From Leptospira sp. (lineage in GTDB: Bacteria; Spirochaetota; Leptospiria; Leptospirales; Leptospiraceae), in assembly GCA_009991425.1 (NCBI GenBank), contig JAACWH010000019.1:62001-126000 (forward strand): a stretch of DNA of 64,000 bases, given 5' to 3'. A program made the translations under genes and the position numbers. Of the stretch, positions 52,888 through 62,413 are shown piece by piece. Each line of letters starts with the position of its first letter. Position 1 is the first letter of the stretch. Below the pieces are notes generated by a model that was not told the DNA's origin, searched no databases, and worked only from the letters and a program-made list of their open reading frames with translations.

Positions 52888-54231
52888 CTAAAGACCCAAA
52901 TTGTCTAGATATTTTAATTTGTAATTATTCAAAATGTTTCTATCGATTTCTGCAATGATATCTGATCTAATTATGATTATTTTTCCACCTGAAAATTCAA
53001 TAGATACATACTCACTATTGTTACTAAGAATACGTTTCTTTAAATCTTTTAGATTGAAAATATTTTCTCCATTTACCTTTTGAACTATCAAATCTTGGAA
53101 TTCTTGGTAGCCTAAATTTTTTTGGTCTGGTAGAACACGTGATAGGATTACGATTCTCTCTCTATGTGGATGAACCTTGGAGAAATAAGATTCTGATAGA
53201 TAGAGTAATTTTTTTTCAGAATTTTTGCGGTAGTTTTCTCCAAATTCCTTTAAATAACTTCCTGTTAATTCTGTGAATAATAGACCTCCGCTAATATAAT
53301 AGAGCGGTGTATCTGCGGGATGTGTTTCTGGGACTAAGAATTCTTTCTCGGAATACTTCTTTAGATTGTATGTAACATTCATAGATTTTCCATTTCGATA
53401 AAGATCTAAAGAGATTTTTGAGCCGATTGAATTAAGTTTTGTACCAGGATTTAAAATTAAGTCTAAAGCCTTATCTCCCATCTCTGTCTGAGAGAAATTA
53501 TGCAATGATTTTCCATTGATAGCATAGATGGCATCACCAGGGAACAATTGAAAGGCGGGTCCAACTCCTGGAAATACTTCTGAAACTAATATTCCCTTTT
53601 TGGTCTTTGGAAAATAAAATTCCAATTCTGAACTTGTAAGAGAAGATACAAAATGGAAGCCTGGGTGAGGAACTTCAAAATGATTTTTATCATGCAAAAA
53701 TTTTTCAATATAAAATGTCGGTATTATAGAATTTTGAATCTGAAATCCACAAAGATAACCATTTTTAATAATGAAATGAGCCTTGTCTGTATATGTATTT
53801 GTTCTATAAGCTTTTATTGGAACATTGGAAAAAGAAAAGTTGATATAATCATAGGATTTGTAATTACATATTTTTGCAGCTGTTTTTGTATTAATCTTAA
53901 CAATTGGAAGTGAAAATACTTCATCAGATGTTAATTTTATAAAACCTATCGAACTATCATATCGATCTACCTTAAGTCTACCATTGGAATGATTATTTCT
54001 TTCTAATTCAGCAAACAAAGGTTTTTCATTTGGTAGGCTAATTGTAAAAAAAGAATTTTTATCTATACGAATTCCAGGAGTAATTTTTCGTATAGGCTCT
54101 TTCACTAACCAAGGATTTTGGTGAGAAGCTTTCTTGAAAATTATTTCTATATCAGAAATATTTTGTGCGGATATAGATAAATTTGAAAATAAAAATGTTA
54201 TACTCAATAAAAGAAAATTATTTAGTTTCAT
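52888..54231 (-). CDS. exported PDZ protein, HtrA-related without protease motifs
   Basis: 447 residues with a signal peptide (about 1-22, ends ISAQN). About 205-300 is a PDZ domain (GILVSEVFPGVGPAFQLFPGDAIYAINGKSL). Then comes a C-terminal domain with YYISGGLLFTEL and further to NLGYQEFQDLIVQKVNGENI, matching the layout of the neighbouring HtrA protein (YYVNGGLVFQPV). The first 200 residues show no trypsin-fold triad, so it cannot be a protease in that form. I infer an HtrA paralogue that has lost or replaced the protease domain, perhaps a regulatory partner. It overlaps the HtrA gene by 14 bases. Confidence 0.82.
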   Translation of the reverse strand: MKLNNFLLLSITFLFSNLSISAQNISDIEIIFKKASHQNPWLVKEPIRKITPGIRIDKNSFFTISLPNEKPLFAELERNNHSNGRLKVDRYDSSIGFIKLTSDEVFSLPIVKINTKTAAKICNYKSYDYINFSFSNVPIKAYRTNTYTDKAHFIIKNGYLCGFQIQNSIIPTFYIEKFLHDKNHFEVPHPGFHFVSSLTSSELEFYFPKTKKGILVSEVFPGVGPAFQLFPGDAIYAINGKSLHNFSQTEMGDKALDLILNPGTKLNSIGSKISLDLYRNGKSMNVTYNLKKYSEKEFLVPETHPADTPLYYISGGLLFTELTGSYLKEFGENYRKNSEKKLLYLSESYFSKVHPHRERIVILSRVLPDQKNLGYQEFQDLIVQKVNGENIFNLKDLKKRILSNNSEYVSIEFSGGKIIIIRSDIIAEIDRNILNNYKLKYLDNLGL

Positions 54232-55684
54232 TATCGACTCCGTAGCGCTTTTTAATTCTTATATTTATCTTATCTATATTACCAGGAGTTAAGATGATGG
54301 GAAGATCTATGCCACGGAACTTAATTCGAATTGGTTGCTTTTCAAATTTCTTCCATAGATTAGAGAAGTCTTCTAAATCTTGTGCAGTATATCCGTTTAT
54401 TGTTTCTACAATTTTTAATCGGTAATCTTTATACCGAATATTTTCAGGATCATCGAAAATGTATCCTAGAACAATGTCTCTATCATTGAAGCGGTACAAT
54501 TTGTCCTGAATATAATAACTATAATGATACTTAGATGAACTATCCAAACTTGAAATTTCTTGGTTTGAGAAAAAAGCCCTAGACACTGGTTGGAAGACTA
54601 AGCCTCCATTCACATAATAGGAACTTGACTCGTCTCTATATAAATCAAGGGAATCAGTTTTTTTAAGTTTTGAAGTAGCTTTGAATTTTTCCCCATCTCT
54701 GTAGAAATAAATTGTTACACTATCACCTATAAATTTATTTTCTAAATAGTCAATCATACTAACAGGTTTGTCTGAAACTAATTCTCCTTCATTATTCAAA
54801 GGGTAATCATCGATGCGGAAAATAAAATCTTTCTCTCTTAAATATTCATAAAACGAGGATTGAGGATAGATAGCATTTATAAGAATACCTTTTGTATCAG
54901 GTGGAATCTTATAATAGTTTTTTAAACTATTTGAATAACCTGTCTGAAAGTTAAATCCTAAATTTGGAAACCCGTCGTATTTTCCATCTTTGACATCTTG
55001 AAGAAAGTGATTGATAACAGTGGTTGGAATAAGATAGGTTATATCTCTTTCAATTTGAGAAATTTGAAATACAAGACCAACAACCTTATTGCCTTGGATG
55101 GCTGGGCCTCCCGAGTTACCTGGATAGATCGATGCCTTTGCCTTGAGTACTGATCGGAAGTCTAAGCCTGTAAATGAATATCTCATTTTTTCAAAGCTTA
55201 GGATGCTTCCTTTCTCAACTGTTAGGTTCTCAGTCCCATTAGGATATCCCAAAATCAAAAGATCAGAACCCAGAGTAGGAATAGTATCTGAGAAAGGAAA
55301 TATTGTAGTATCTTTGCTAAATTCAGGATCTTCTACTTCTATGATAGCAAGGTCACAATCGATGCCTATGTATTTCACTTTCGCTACATAGGGTTTTAAT
55401 TTATTGTAAATTCGAACTGTTAGAAATTTAGAATCAATTACAACATGCGCATTAGTAAGTATTTCTGTTGGAGATATTACAAGCCCCGTTCCAAGTCCTG
55501 TTGTGAAAGATTCTTTCATCCAGGGTTTACTTGCGGATTCAGTGATAAAGCTTTCATTTTTGATTAAGACAACTGAACTAAAAACTTGTTTAAAGCTTTT
55601 TGGATTATCATCTTCCGCATAAATTAAGGTAGGTAACAGAAGAAATATTAACCATAACAGTAGTAATAGTTTATTTTTTTTCAT
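54218..55684 (-). CDS. HtrA/Deg-type periplasmic serine protease
   Basis: 488 residues from ATG 55684, chosen for the clean signal peptide (ends LIYAEDD); an ATG at 55723 would add 13 residues. The trypsin-like domain has an intact triad: His80 in TNAHVVIDS, Asp111 in CDLAIIEVED and Ser191 in YPGNSGGPAI. A PDZ domain follows (about 240-330, GILINAIYPQSSFYEYL), then a C-terminal beta domain with YYVNGGLVFQPVS. That C-terminal layout resembles the Deg7/Deg9 branch more than E. coli DegP. It should degrade misfolded envelope proteins. It overlaps both neighbours by 14 bases. Confidence 0.93.
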   Translation of the reverse strand: MKKNKLLLLLWLIFLLLPTLIYAEDDNPKSFKQVFSSVVLIKNESFITESASKPWMKESFTTGLGTGLVISPTEILTNAHVVIDSKFLTVRIYNKLKPYVAKVKYIGIDCDLAIIEVEDPEFSKDTTIFPFSDTIPTLGSDLLILGYPNGTENLTVEKGSILSFEKMRYSFTGLDFRSVLKAKASIYPGNSGGPAIQGNKVVGLVFQISQIERDITYLIPTTVINHFLQDVKDGKYDGFPNLGFNFQTGYSNSLKNYYKIPPDTKGILINAIYPQSSFYEYLREKDFIFRIDDYPLNNEGELVSDKPVSMIDYLENKFIGDSVTIYFYRDGEKFKATSKLKKTDSLDLYRDESSSYYVNGGLVFQPVSRAFFSNQEISSLDSSSKYHYSYYIQDKLYRFNDRDIVLGYIFDDPENIRYKDYRLKIVETINGYTAQDLEDFSNLWKKFEKQPIRIKFRGIDLPIILTPGNIDKINIRIKKRYGVDNETK

Positions 55685-56498
55685 ATGGATAAATTTTAAA
55701 TTCTCCCCAAAGAATTCTATCATCTTGCCATTCTTTCAATACGATCGATGCAAGAAATTTTTCTCCTTTCTTAATCTCTTTTCTAAGCACATTCCCAATT
55801 TGAATTTCACCTAGCTTTGTTCCTTCTAATCTCACCAAGGAGACTAAAGATTTATTAATACAAGTTATATAGAAATCGTGGTAGATTCTATCATCCCAAT
55901 AGAAATCATGATTTTCTCCTAAATATTCTAAAGGGCAAGAGTGATCAAAGAATATAGGCAGATTAGGTGCAGATTGAATTTTATCTTTATTATATAAAGC
56001 TGTTTCTATAAAATACTTTAGATTCGGATTTTCCTTTATAGATGAATTACTATTTTTTGTAGAGTTGGAATTGTTTGAAATTTCAAAACCTTCATTATTT
56101 GGTTTATAAACAGGATAATGGTTACTTAAAAATTGAATTTCGATATATTGTTTATTACCGAAAGTATGAGTCTTGGTTAGTTTCCAGGATTTTGATTTAT
56201 CAAATTTTTGATTTTGGAAATTTATTAAATGACTCATTCGTTTTGATTTACAATCCAAGGTATAGTATCTTGCCGAATGGAATACTTTAGTTTCTATTAT
56301 TTTGCAGTCGGATGAGTTGGTTAATATAGTATTTTCTAAGGAATTTTTCCATTGAGTCGACTTCGCTTTTCCGCTCAATCTATCCCATTCTAAAAGTTCA
56401 TCCAATTTATCATCGGTCACTAAAGCTTGGGCGAGTAAAACCGAGGGAAGTAGGATAATTAAGGCAAAAGCCGAAAATCTTTGAAAAAAAGGTTCCAT
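55671..56498 (-). CDS. exported protein of unknown function, first gene of the HtrA operon
   Basis: 275 residues. A signal peptide (about 1-23, ends LLAQA) leads into a polar, beta-rich chain with a Ser/Asn-rich linker in the middle (about 140-160). Four Cys residues could form two disulfides. No domain recognised. It is the first gene of the minus-strand unit 56498-51984 and overlaps the HtrA gene by 14 bases, so it is a candidate substrate, adaptor or regulator of the protease (inference). Confidence 0.75.
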   Translation of the reverse strand: MEPFFQRFSAFALIILLPSVLLAQALVTDDKLDELLEWDRLSGKAKSTQWKNSLENTILTNSSDCKIIETKVFHSARYYTLDCKSKRMSHLINFQNQKFDKSKSWKLTKTHTFGNKQYIEIQFLSNHYPVYKPNNEGFEISNNSNSTKNSNSSIKENPNLKYFIETALYNKDKIQSAPNLPIFFDHSCPLEYLGENHDFYWDDRIYHDFYITCINKSLVSLVRLEGTKLGEIQIGNVLRKEIKKGEKFLASIVLKEWQDDRILWGEFKIYPYEKK

Positions 56499-56665
56499 TC
56501 ATTTCTATCATCGGCTTTGAAACACTGAAATTTGAGAAGGGTTTCCAGAAGAAAAGCTTGTCTCTTTTTAAAATGAAAAGTTTTTTTTCGGTTTCATACT
56601 TTTAAATTTTTACCTAGGGTAGAAACATGGAACAATAGACATAAATAATATTTAGGGCTTACAGA

Positions 56666-57511
56666 TTGAATTGGAATTTTATAACAACGGAACTTAAACC
56701 AGGGGATTATTGCATAGATTGTAGGAACCTTACGTCCTATGATGAAGAAACTATTGAAGGTTCGTATTGCTACCCTTTTATCAAAAAAGCTTTTGGCTCT
56801 GATCCTGAATCTTACAAAAAGCTCTCTAGCCCCGTATATTTCATATTAGATGATGTTAAAGAAAAAGAAAAGACCAGAATTGTTGTTTATGATGAGGGAA
56901 TGGGTATGTTCTCGGCAAGAATGGTATTTCTATTACGTTCAGCTGGTTTTAAAGAAACCTATATTTTAGCTAAAAAATGGCCATTCGAAGGGAAAAAAGC
57001 TCCTGGAACCCTAAAAATTGAACCACCGATTCAAGATAAACTTAAGACTATAGAGTGGGTTGTTGATAAAGCCTTCATGGAAAAGAACTTAACTCGCTTA
57101 CAAATATTTGATACTAGAACACTAGAGGAATACGAAGGTTTACTTCCAAGACTTGCTGGTCCTGAGGAAGGAACTCTTTGCGGAAGGTTGCCTGGATCTT
57201 TTCTTTGGGATTGGAGGAGCCTTTACAATGCAGATGGGAATCTTGTAGATCGTTCCAGTTTTAAGAAAAGAATGGGAGGATTTCCTTTTATGCCTGAAAG
57301 ACCTACTGTTCTTTATGATTACAATGGTGCGAGATCTTGCCTTTTGGCTTTGATGCTTAAAGAATTTGGATACCAGGAAGTTTATACTTACCAAGGATCT
57401 TGGTTTGAGTACAGGAAGTCAAATTTACCTAAACAAGCTACTTCTATTTATGGATCAAAAGCTCCAAGTCCTGCTGCTCCTCGCTTGGGTGGAATGGATA
57501 AAAAGAAATAA
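56666..57511 (+). CDS. tandem rhodanese-domain protein lacking the catalytic Cys
   Basis: 281 residues from TTG 56666. Two rhodanese domains: about 10-105, with YCIDCRNLTSYDEETIEGSY, and about 135-255, with IFDTRTLEEYEG and GRLPGSFLWDW. This matches thiosulfate/3-mercaptopyruvate sulfurtransferases. In active enzymes the second domain has CxxGxR; here the loop is DYNGAR, with Asp218 in the Cys position. It therefore should not carry a persulfide and may be a binding or phosphatase-like rhodanese relative. The tail is Lys-rich. The TTG start has no strong ribosome binding site, but upstream codons give no better choice. It stands alone. Confidence 0.85.
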   Translation: MNWNFITTELKPGDYCIDCRNLTSYDEETIEGSYCYPFIKKAFGSDPESYKKLSSPVYFILDDVKEKEKTRIVVYDEGMGMFSARMVFLLRSAGFKETYILAKKWPFEGKKAPGTLKIEPPIQDKLKTIEWVVDKAFMEKNLTRLQIFDTRTLEEYEGLLPRLAGPEEGTLCGRLPGSFLWDWRSLYNADGNLVDRSSFKKRMGGFPFMPERPTVLYDYNGARSCLLALMLKEFGYQEVYTYQGSWFEYRKSNLPKQATSIYGSKAPSPAAPRLGGMDKKK

Positions 57512-57659
57512 TATATATATTATATATCATTAGAATAAATTGATTTATTAGAATTTTTTTACTATTTTGAATTGCAATAAATTGAATCAATCTAAGAATT
57601 AAATAAGTTTAGGATTTGAAAATTTATCTTCCTTTAACTTTAGTTTAATGAAATTATAT

Positions 57660-58655
57660 ATGAATCAACTTCTCTCGAAACCTAATATGAAATCTTTCTT
57701 TAGCTGGTTAAAAGAATGGAAAGTTGCTGTGATATTAGTTATTAATTCATTGGTTTTCTTTTGTTTATTTTATTATGACATGAATAAATCTACAGAATTT
57801 GGAAATCGGGAAATTATCGGCGACATCAATTTTAAACACAATACGGTAAAACGAAAATTCGAACACAATGTTGTTTGGAATGAATTAGATTTAAATTCTA
57901 TTATTTCCTTTCGTGATTCAATTCTAACTGAAGATAATTCCAATGCTATTTTAAGATTAAAGGATGGAATAGAGATTCATCTTGAGCCTGAATCAATGAT
58001 TATATTAGATATTTCTGATACCAACAAAAGAATCGAATTTAGCAATGGTGCAATGAATATCATTAAAAATTCTAATTCGAAAGATAGTAATGATAATCTT
58101 ACTGTAGAAACTGGCAATGGAAATATTCAATTTAAAAATGCAGATGTGACATTTTCCAAAAGTGGAAATGAAAATTTAAACGTAGGTGTAGCAAGAGGAG
58201 ACGTAAAAGCCAGTATTGGAGGTGAAGATTTTGATCTCAAGGCTAATGAGTCACTCGATTTCAATGGTAATTCTCCTAGTGTTTCAAAGAAAACGATTAA
58301 AATTAACAACCCTGTACAATCTGCACGCCTTCGCGAACAAGAAGTTCAAAAGAAATTTTTTAATAAAATGGATGCTATTACACAAAAAGAAACGGAAGCA
58401 GAATCTTTGAATGCCGAAACAAATGGAAATCCATCCATTCCAGCAAATTCAAAACAACAAGATTCAAATAGTAATCTAAATACAATTCAAAATTCGAATG
58501 TGAAATCATCCCAATCTAATAATATAAATTCTATCCCAGCTAATACTTTAAATTCAAAACAAAAAAGTAACAATACTCAATCTTCTGAACTAAACAAACC
58601 CAAGAAAACTATTCAAGTAAAAAAAGGAAAGTATGACTCATTAGATGGCTTTTAA
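57660..58655 (+). CDS. FecR-domain membrane protein, paralogue A
   Basis: 331 residues from ATG 57660, chosen because the paralogue at 60410 aligns from exactly this Met (an ATG four codons upstream also exists). A cytoplasmic N-terminus with [11 protein letters not shown] precedes one transmembrane helix (about 21-39). The FecR-like beta domain is at about 60-215, then an Asn/Ser/Gln-rich low-complexity tail to the end, closing with GKYDSLDGF. It has no lipobox. The stop overlaps the start of the SDR gene by 11 bases, so both are translated from one message. Function unknown. Confidence 0.85.
   Translation: MNQLLSKPNMKSFFSWLKEWKVAVILVINSLVFFCLFYYDMNKSTEFGNREIIGDINFKHNTVKRKFEHNVVWNELDLNSIISFRDSILTEDNSNAILRLKDGIEIHLEPESMIILDISDTNKRIEFSNGAMNIIKNSNSKDSNDNLTVETGNGNIQFKNADVTFSKSGNENLNVGVARGDVKASIGGEDFDLKANESLDFNGNSPSVSKKTIKINNPVQSARLREQEVQKKFFNKMDAITQKETEAESLNAETNGNPSIPANSKQQDSNSNLNTIQNSNVKSSQSNNINSIPANTLNSKQKSNNTQSSELNKPKKTIQVKKGKYDSLDGF
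57690..57721 (+). repeat. 32-base direct repeat, copy 1 (paralogue A)
   Basis: Identical to 60440-60471, base for base over 32 positions, within the codons for [10 protein letters not shown] of the two FecR paralogues. It marks a recent or conserved duplication and is long enough to recombine and delete the SDR gene between the copies. Confidence 0.8.
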
Positions 58656-60162
58656 TATTGATGAAGTACTTTCGTATTTAGACACTCTATCCAAGGATCC
58701 TTCGCTAATAGCAAAGTTATCCGATGAACAAAGAATCTTATTATTAAAATATACTGGAATCATATCCAGACCGAATCGAGATGAAATTCGAAAACGCAAT
58801 CGTGGTGTAAGGAAAGTCAATAAAGAAATCATTCGAGACCAAGAAAAGCAAATACGATCCTTAACAGGAATACGAGAAGCTAGAAAATCAACAGTTTTTA
58901 CCGCTCCACCAAAACTTCTAACACAAAACCCCTATCAAGAATTAGGTGTTATAGGTGAGCTACATACACCTAGAAATTGCTACATCTGTAAAAAGGAATA
59001 TGTTAAAGTGCATTTTTTCTATGATACAATGTGTCCAGATTGTGCTACTTACAATTACGAAAAAAGATTCCAAACTTCTGATTTAACTGGACAGGTTGTT
59101 CTGATTACAGGCTCAAGACTAAAGATAGGATACCAATCCACATTGATGCTGCTCAGAGCAGGTGCTAAAGTTATCGCGACTACTAGGTTTCCTATTGATT
59201 CAGCTCTACGTTTTAGTAAGGAAAAAGACTTTAATTATTGGAGCGAAAGGCTTCAAATTTTTGGTTTAGATCTTAGGCATACACCAAGTGTAGAAATATT
59301 TTGTAGCTATCTAGAAGATACCTTAGATCGACTAGACCATTTAATAAACAATGCTGCACAGACAGTAAGGAGACCTCCTGGATTTTACAGTCATCTGATG
59401 GAAAATGAATCACTTGATTTAGATAAGTTTGAGGCAAAGGTCAGAAAATTATTTACTTTGTATGAAGATTGCAGATCGAGACTTAATCAGGGTTATACGA
59501 CTTCTTCAACTAAGGATATAGCACTTTCTTGGCAAAATCGTAAGCCAGCAATGGGAATCCTTTCTTCAGCTGAACTTTCACAAATCCCTTATACTCAGGA
59601 TGAGGAATTAGAAACCCAAGAAATTTTCCCGGTAGGTAGATTGGATGCGGATCTTCAACAAGTAGATCTTCGTAAGACAAACAGTTGGAGATTGAAGTTG
59701 GGCGAGATCCCAACCTCTGAAATGTTGGAAGTTCAATTGGTAAATATCATTGCTCCTTTTGTTTTATGCAATCGACTCATTTCTATTATGAAACGAGATT
59801 TTACAGGTGTGAAACATATTGTAAATGTTTCTGCTATGGAAGGAAAGTTTCATAGATTTAAAAAAGAAGATCGTCATCCTCATACCAATATAGCTAAAGC
59901 TGCTTTGAATATGTTGACTCATACCTCAGCAAGTGATTTGGAAAAATACGGAATTTATACAAATGCAGTTGATACGGGCTGGGTAACTGACGAAGATCCA
60001 GTTGAGTTATCAAAGCATAAAGAAGATATCCATGATTTTCAACCCCCCTTAGATATTGTTGATGGTGCTGCGCGTGTACTTGATCCAATATTCGATGGGA
60101 TCAATACAGGTAAGCATTGGTGTGGAAAATTTCTAAAAGATTATTTCCCAATAGATTGGTAA
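58645..60162 (+). CDS. SDR-fold protein with N-terminal zinc-ribbon-like segment
   Basis: 505 residues, about twice a plain SDR. After about 100 basic residues comes a Cys quartet (C112, C115, C130, C133) in [14 protein letters not shown] and MCPDC, probably a zinc ribbon. The Rossmann domain starts at [10 protein letters not shown] (TGxxxxxG) with NNAAQT later. The catalytic YxxxK site reads THR-NIAK: Thr414 replaces Tyr, with Lys418 kept, in [14 protein letters not shown] recall the same PHTN motif in relatives from plants and bacteria, so this may be a family trait. A non-standard oxidoreductase or binding role is inferred. It overlaps paralogue A and precedes paralogue B. Confidence 0.85.
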   Translation: MAFNIDEVLSYLDTLSKDPSLIAKLSDEQRILLLKYTGIISRPNRDEIRKRNRGVRKVNKEIIRDQEKQIRSLTGIREARKSTVFTAPPKLLTQNPYQELGVIGELHTPRNCYICKKEYVKVHFFYDTMCPDCATYNYEKRFQTSDLTGQVVLITGSRLKIGYQSTLMLLRAGAKVIATTRFPIDSALRFSKEKDFNYWSERLQIFGLDLRHTPSVEIFCSYLEDTLDRLDHLINNAAQTVRRPPGFYSHLMENESLDLDKFEAKVRKLFTLYEDCRSRLNQGYTTSSTKDIALSWQNRKPAMGILSSAELSQIPYTQDEELETQEIFPVGRLDADLQQVDLRKTNSWRLKLGEIPTSEMLEVQLVNIIAPFVLCNRLISIMKRDFTGVKHIVNVSAMEGKFHRFKKEDRHPHTNIAKAALNMLTHTSASDLEKYGIYTNAVDTGWVTDEDPVELSKHKEDIHDFQPPLDIVDGAARVLDPIFDGINTGKHWCGKFLKDYFPIDW

Positions 60163-60409
60163 TAAAACTCTAGAATCATTCCATATAACTATGAATTTAG
60201 CTTGGATTTATTTAAATTCCAGAAGAATCCATTCTAGATTCGGTATGACAGATTGGATAATCAGAAAAATACATTCCTAAAATATATTCTTTGCTAAGTT
60301 ATAGAATTTTTCCCAATTTATAGGAATTGATTGTAATAATTTCGATCTATTTGAAAATTAATCATAATTAGGTTTTATTAAGTCTATTATTAGCTTAGGG
60401 AGTACCTAT
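60163..60409. other. intergenic region before FecR paralogue B
   Basis: 247 bases without a credible gene. It holds an imperfect inverted repeat, TCTAGAAT (60169-60176) with ATTCTAGA (60231-60238), too far apart and AT-rich to call a terminator. A ribosome binding site (GGGAG) lies ten bases before ATG 60410. No convincing promoter was found by eye, although one is expected here. Confidence 0.5.
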
Positions 60410-61312
60410 ATGAAACAAGTTTTTTTCAAATTCAAAATAAAATCTTTCTTTAGCTGGTTAAAAGAATGGAAGGTAGCAGTAATTCTAATACTGAATTCAT
60501 TGGTATTTTTTTTAATCCTTTACAATGATATACATAAATCGACGGAATTTGGTAATCGCGAGATTATTGGCGACATTAATTTCAAATACAATAATGTTAA
60601 AAGGAAATTTGAGCATAATGTAGTTTGGAGTGAAATGGATTTAAATTCTATTATTTCATTTAGAGATTCAGTCTTAACAGAAAATAATTCTAATGCTATT
60701 ATTAAATTAAAAGATGGGACAGAGATTCATTTAGAACCTGAATCAATGATCATTTTAGATATTTCAGATAACAACAAGAAAATTGGTTTCAATAATGGAT
60801 CAATTAATGTTATTAAAAAGCCAACTTCTGAGGGTGGTAATGATTCAATCACTGTAGAAACTGAAAGTGGAAATATCCAATTCGACAATGCTGATGTTGT
60901 CATTTCTAAAGTAGGAGATCAAAATTTAAATGTTGGTGTAGCTAGAGGAGATGCAAAGGCTTCCGTGGGAGGAAAGAAATTCAATCTCAAGGAAAATGAA
61001 TCTTTAGAATTCAAGGGAGAATTCTCTACCAAAACAAATAAAAAAATTACTATTATAAATCCAGTTCAATTAGCACGCCAACAAGAAGAAGCTATACAAA
61101 AAAAGTTCTTCAATAAAATGGATGCTATCGCTCAGAAAGAATTGGAATTAGAATCTTCAAATCAGACTCAAGATGCTCAGTCGACCTCTTCATCAAATTC
61201 TAGTTCACCAAATAAAATAACTTCAAATAACAATAACCAGAACGGTCAATTAAAGCCGAAGAAAAAAGTTGATTTAAAAACAGGAAGGTACGATGCTTTA
61301 GATGGTTTTTGA
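60410..61312 (+). CDS. FecR-domain membrane protein, paralogue B
   Basis: 300 residues, ATG supported by GGGAG at good spacing. Same build as paralogue [17 protein letters not shown], one transmembrane helix (about 21-39), a FecR-like domain (about 60-215) with most positions identical to A, and a shorter Ser/Asn-rich tail ending GRYDALDGF. The shared last residues suggest a functional C-terminal tag rather than neutral low complexity. It is separated from A by the SDR gene. Function unknown. Confidence 0.85.
   Translation: MKQVFFKFKIKSFFSWLKEWKVAVILILNSLVFFLILYNDIHKSTEFGNREIIGDINFKYNNVKRKFEHNVVWSEMDLNSIISFRDSVLTENNSNAIIKLKDGTEIHLEPESMIILDISDNNKKIGFNNGSINVIKKPTSEGGNDSITVETESGNIQFDNADVVISKVGDQNLNVGVARGDAKASVGGKKFNLKENESLEFKGEFSTKTNKKITIINPVQLARQQEEAIQKKFFNKMDAIAQKELELESSNQTQDAQSTSSSNSSSPNKITSNNNNQNGQLKPKKKVDLKTGRYDALDGF
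60440..60471 (+). repeat. 32-base direct repeat, copy 2 (paralogue B)
   Basis: Identical to 57690-57721. The copies lie 2750 bases apart in the same orientation and bracket the SDR gene. The difference just after the repeat (codon for Val) shows that they are drifting. Confidence 0.8.
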
Positions 61313-61413
61313 GATTTATTTTTAGACAAAACTAAAAGTAAGGATTACAAAAGATATTCAAATAATTCTTTTGACTCGACAGGAATAGTGAGTTCATTCT
61401 TTTATAAAAGAAT

Positions 61414-62403
61414 ATGAATTTTTTTAAAAATTCCATACGAAAAATTTTCTTTCGACTTGGAAGAGGCGGGTTTGCACAAACTGTTCTTTCAGGTATTGGC
61501 TATATCGCTCCTAAACTCATTAGATTTCATTCAATTTCAATTCCATTTGAGTTTAAAACTATAGACAAACATCGATTTCGTGGCTTTTATAATAAATCAA
61601 ATTTAGAAACTTCCAAGGGTCTTGTTATTTTACTTCATGGCTGGGAAGGTTCTTCAAGCTCTAGTTATATTTTGAAGACGGGATTTAGTCTTCAAGAAAA
61701 CGGTTATGAAGTATTTCGTTTAGATTTTCTGGATCATGGTGAGACTCATTCATGGAATGAACAAATTTTTCATGGTAACCTTTTAGAAGAGCATTTCAAT
61801 GCAATAGAATGGATTTGTCAAAATTTTGGAAAAAATAAAAAAATACATTTAGTTGGGTTTTCTTTGGGTGGAAATTATGGTATACGAGTTGCCCTAAAGA
61901 ACCAAATCAAAAAAATTCCCAATCTCATACATACAATTGCCATTTCACCTGCACTTAGTCCTGAGAAGGCAACAATTTGGATGGATAAGTCTAGATTCTT
62001 TGGATGGTATTTTCTGAGTAAATGGATGAGTTCTATTGACAAGAAAGTAGAAGCATTTCCTGATTTATTTGATTTTAATGATCGTAAAAAATATAAATCA
62101 GTAATGGATCTAACAGATTTTATAGTAAAGAAGACCGGTAGATTCGAGAATGCTAGTTCGTATTTCAAGGGTTATTCGATTCGAACTGAAGATTTTCTCA
62201 AAATTAAATCTCCTATTACTTTGATTACTTCCCAAGATGATCCAATTATACCTGTAGAGGATTTTGAAAATTTAAAACGCCTAGAAAAGGATCGACTTTT
62301 GAGTGTAATCATTCTTCCTAATGGCGGGCATAATGGATTTTTTATAGACTCTTTAACGCGTCCGATTTATCTTAAGTATATTAATAAAATTTTGTCATCT
62401 TGA
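61414..62403 (+). CDS. alpha/beta hydrolase, YheT-like
   Basis: 329 residues. The catalytic triad is readable: Ser in GFSLGGN near residue 152, Asp in SQDDPIIP near 272, and His in NGGHNGFF near 309. The oxyanion strand is LVILLHGWEGSS near residue 70. The N-terminal helix and overall length fit the YheT/EMB8 type of esterase. Substrate unknown. There is no signal peptide. The AraC regulator gene follows 10 bases later on the same strand, so the two are probably co-transcribed. Confidence 0.9.
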   Translation: MNFFKNSIRKIFFRLGRGGFAQTVLSGIGYIAPKLIRFHSISIPFEFKTIDKHRFRGFYNKSNLETSKGLVILLHGWEGSSSSSYILKTGFSLQENGYEVFRLDFLDHGETHSWNEQIFHGNLLEEHFNAIEWICQNFGKNKKIHLVGFSLGGNYGIRVALKNQIKKIPNLIHTIAISPALSPEKATIWMDKSRFFGWYFLSKWMSSIDKKVEAFPDLFDFNDRKKYKSVMDLTDFIVKKTGRFENASSYFKGYSIRTEDFLKIKSPITLITSQDDPIIPVEDFENLKRLEKDRLLSVIILPNGGHNGFFIDSLTRPIYLKYINKILSS

Positions 62404-62413
62404 AAATAATTGA

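Noticed and set aside
57512..57536. TA-repeat run after the rhodanese gene, considered as a terminator or origin element
   Set aside because: Simple AT microsatellite in an AT-rich gap, with no GC stem or T tract and no replication genes nearby.
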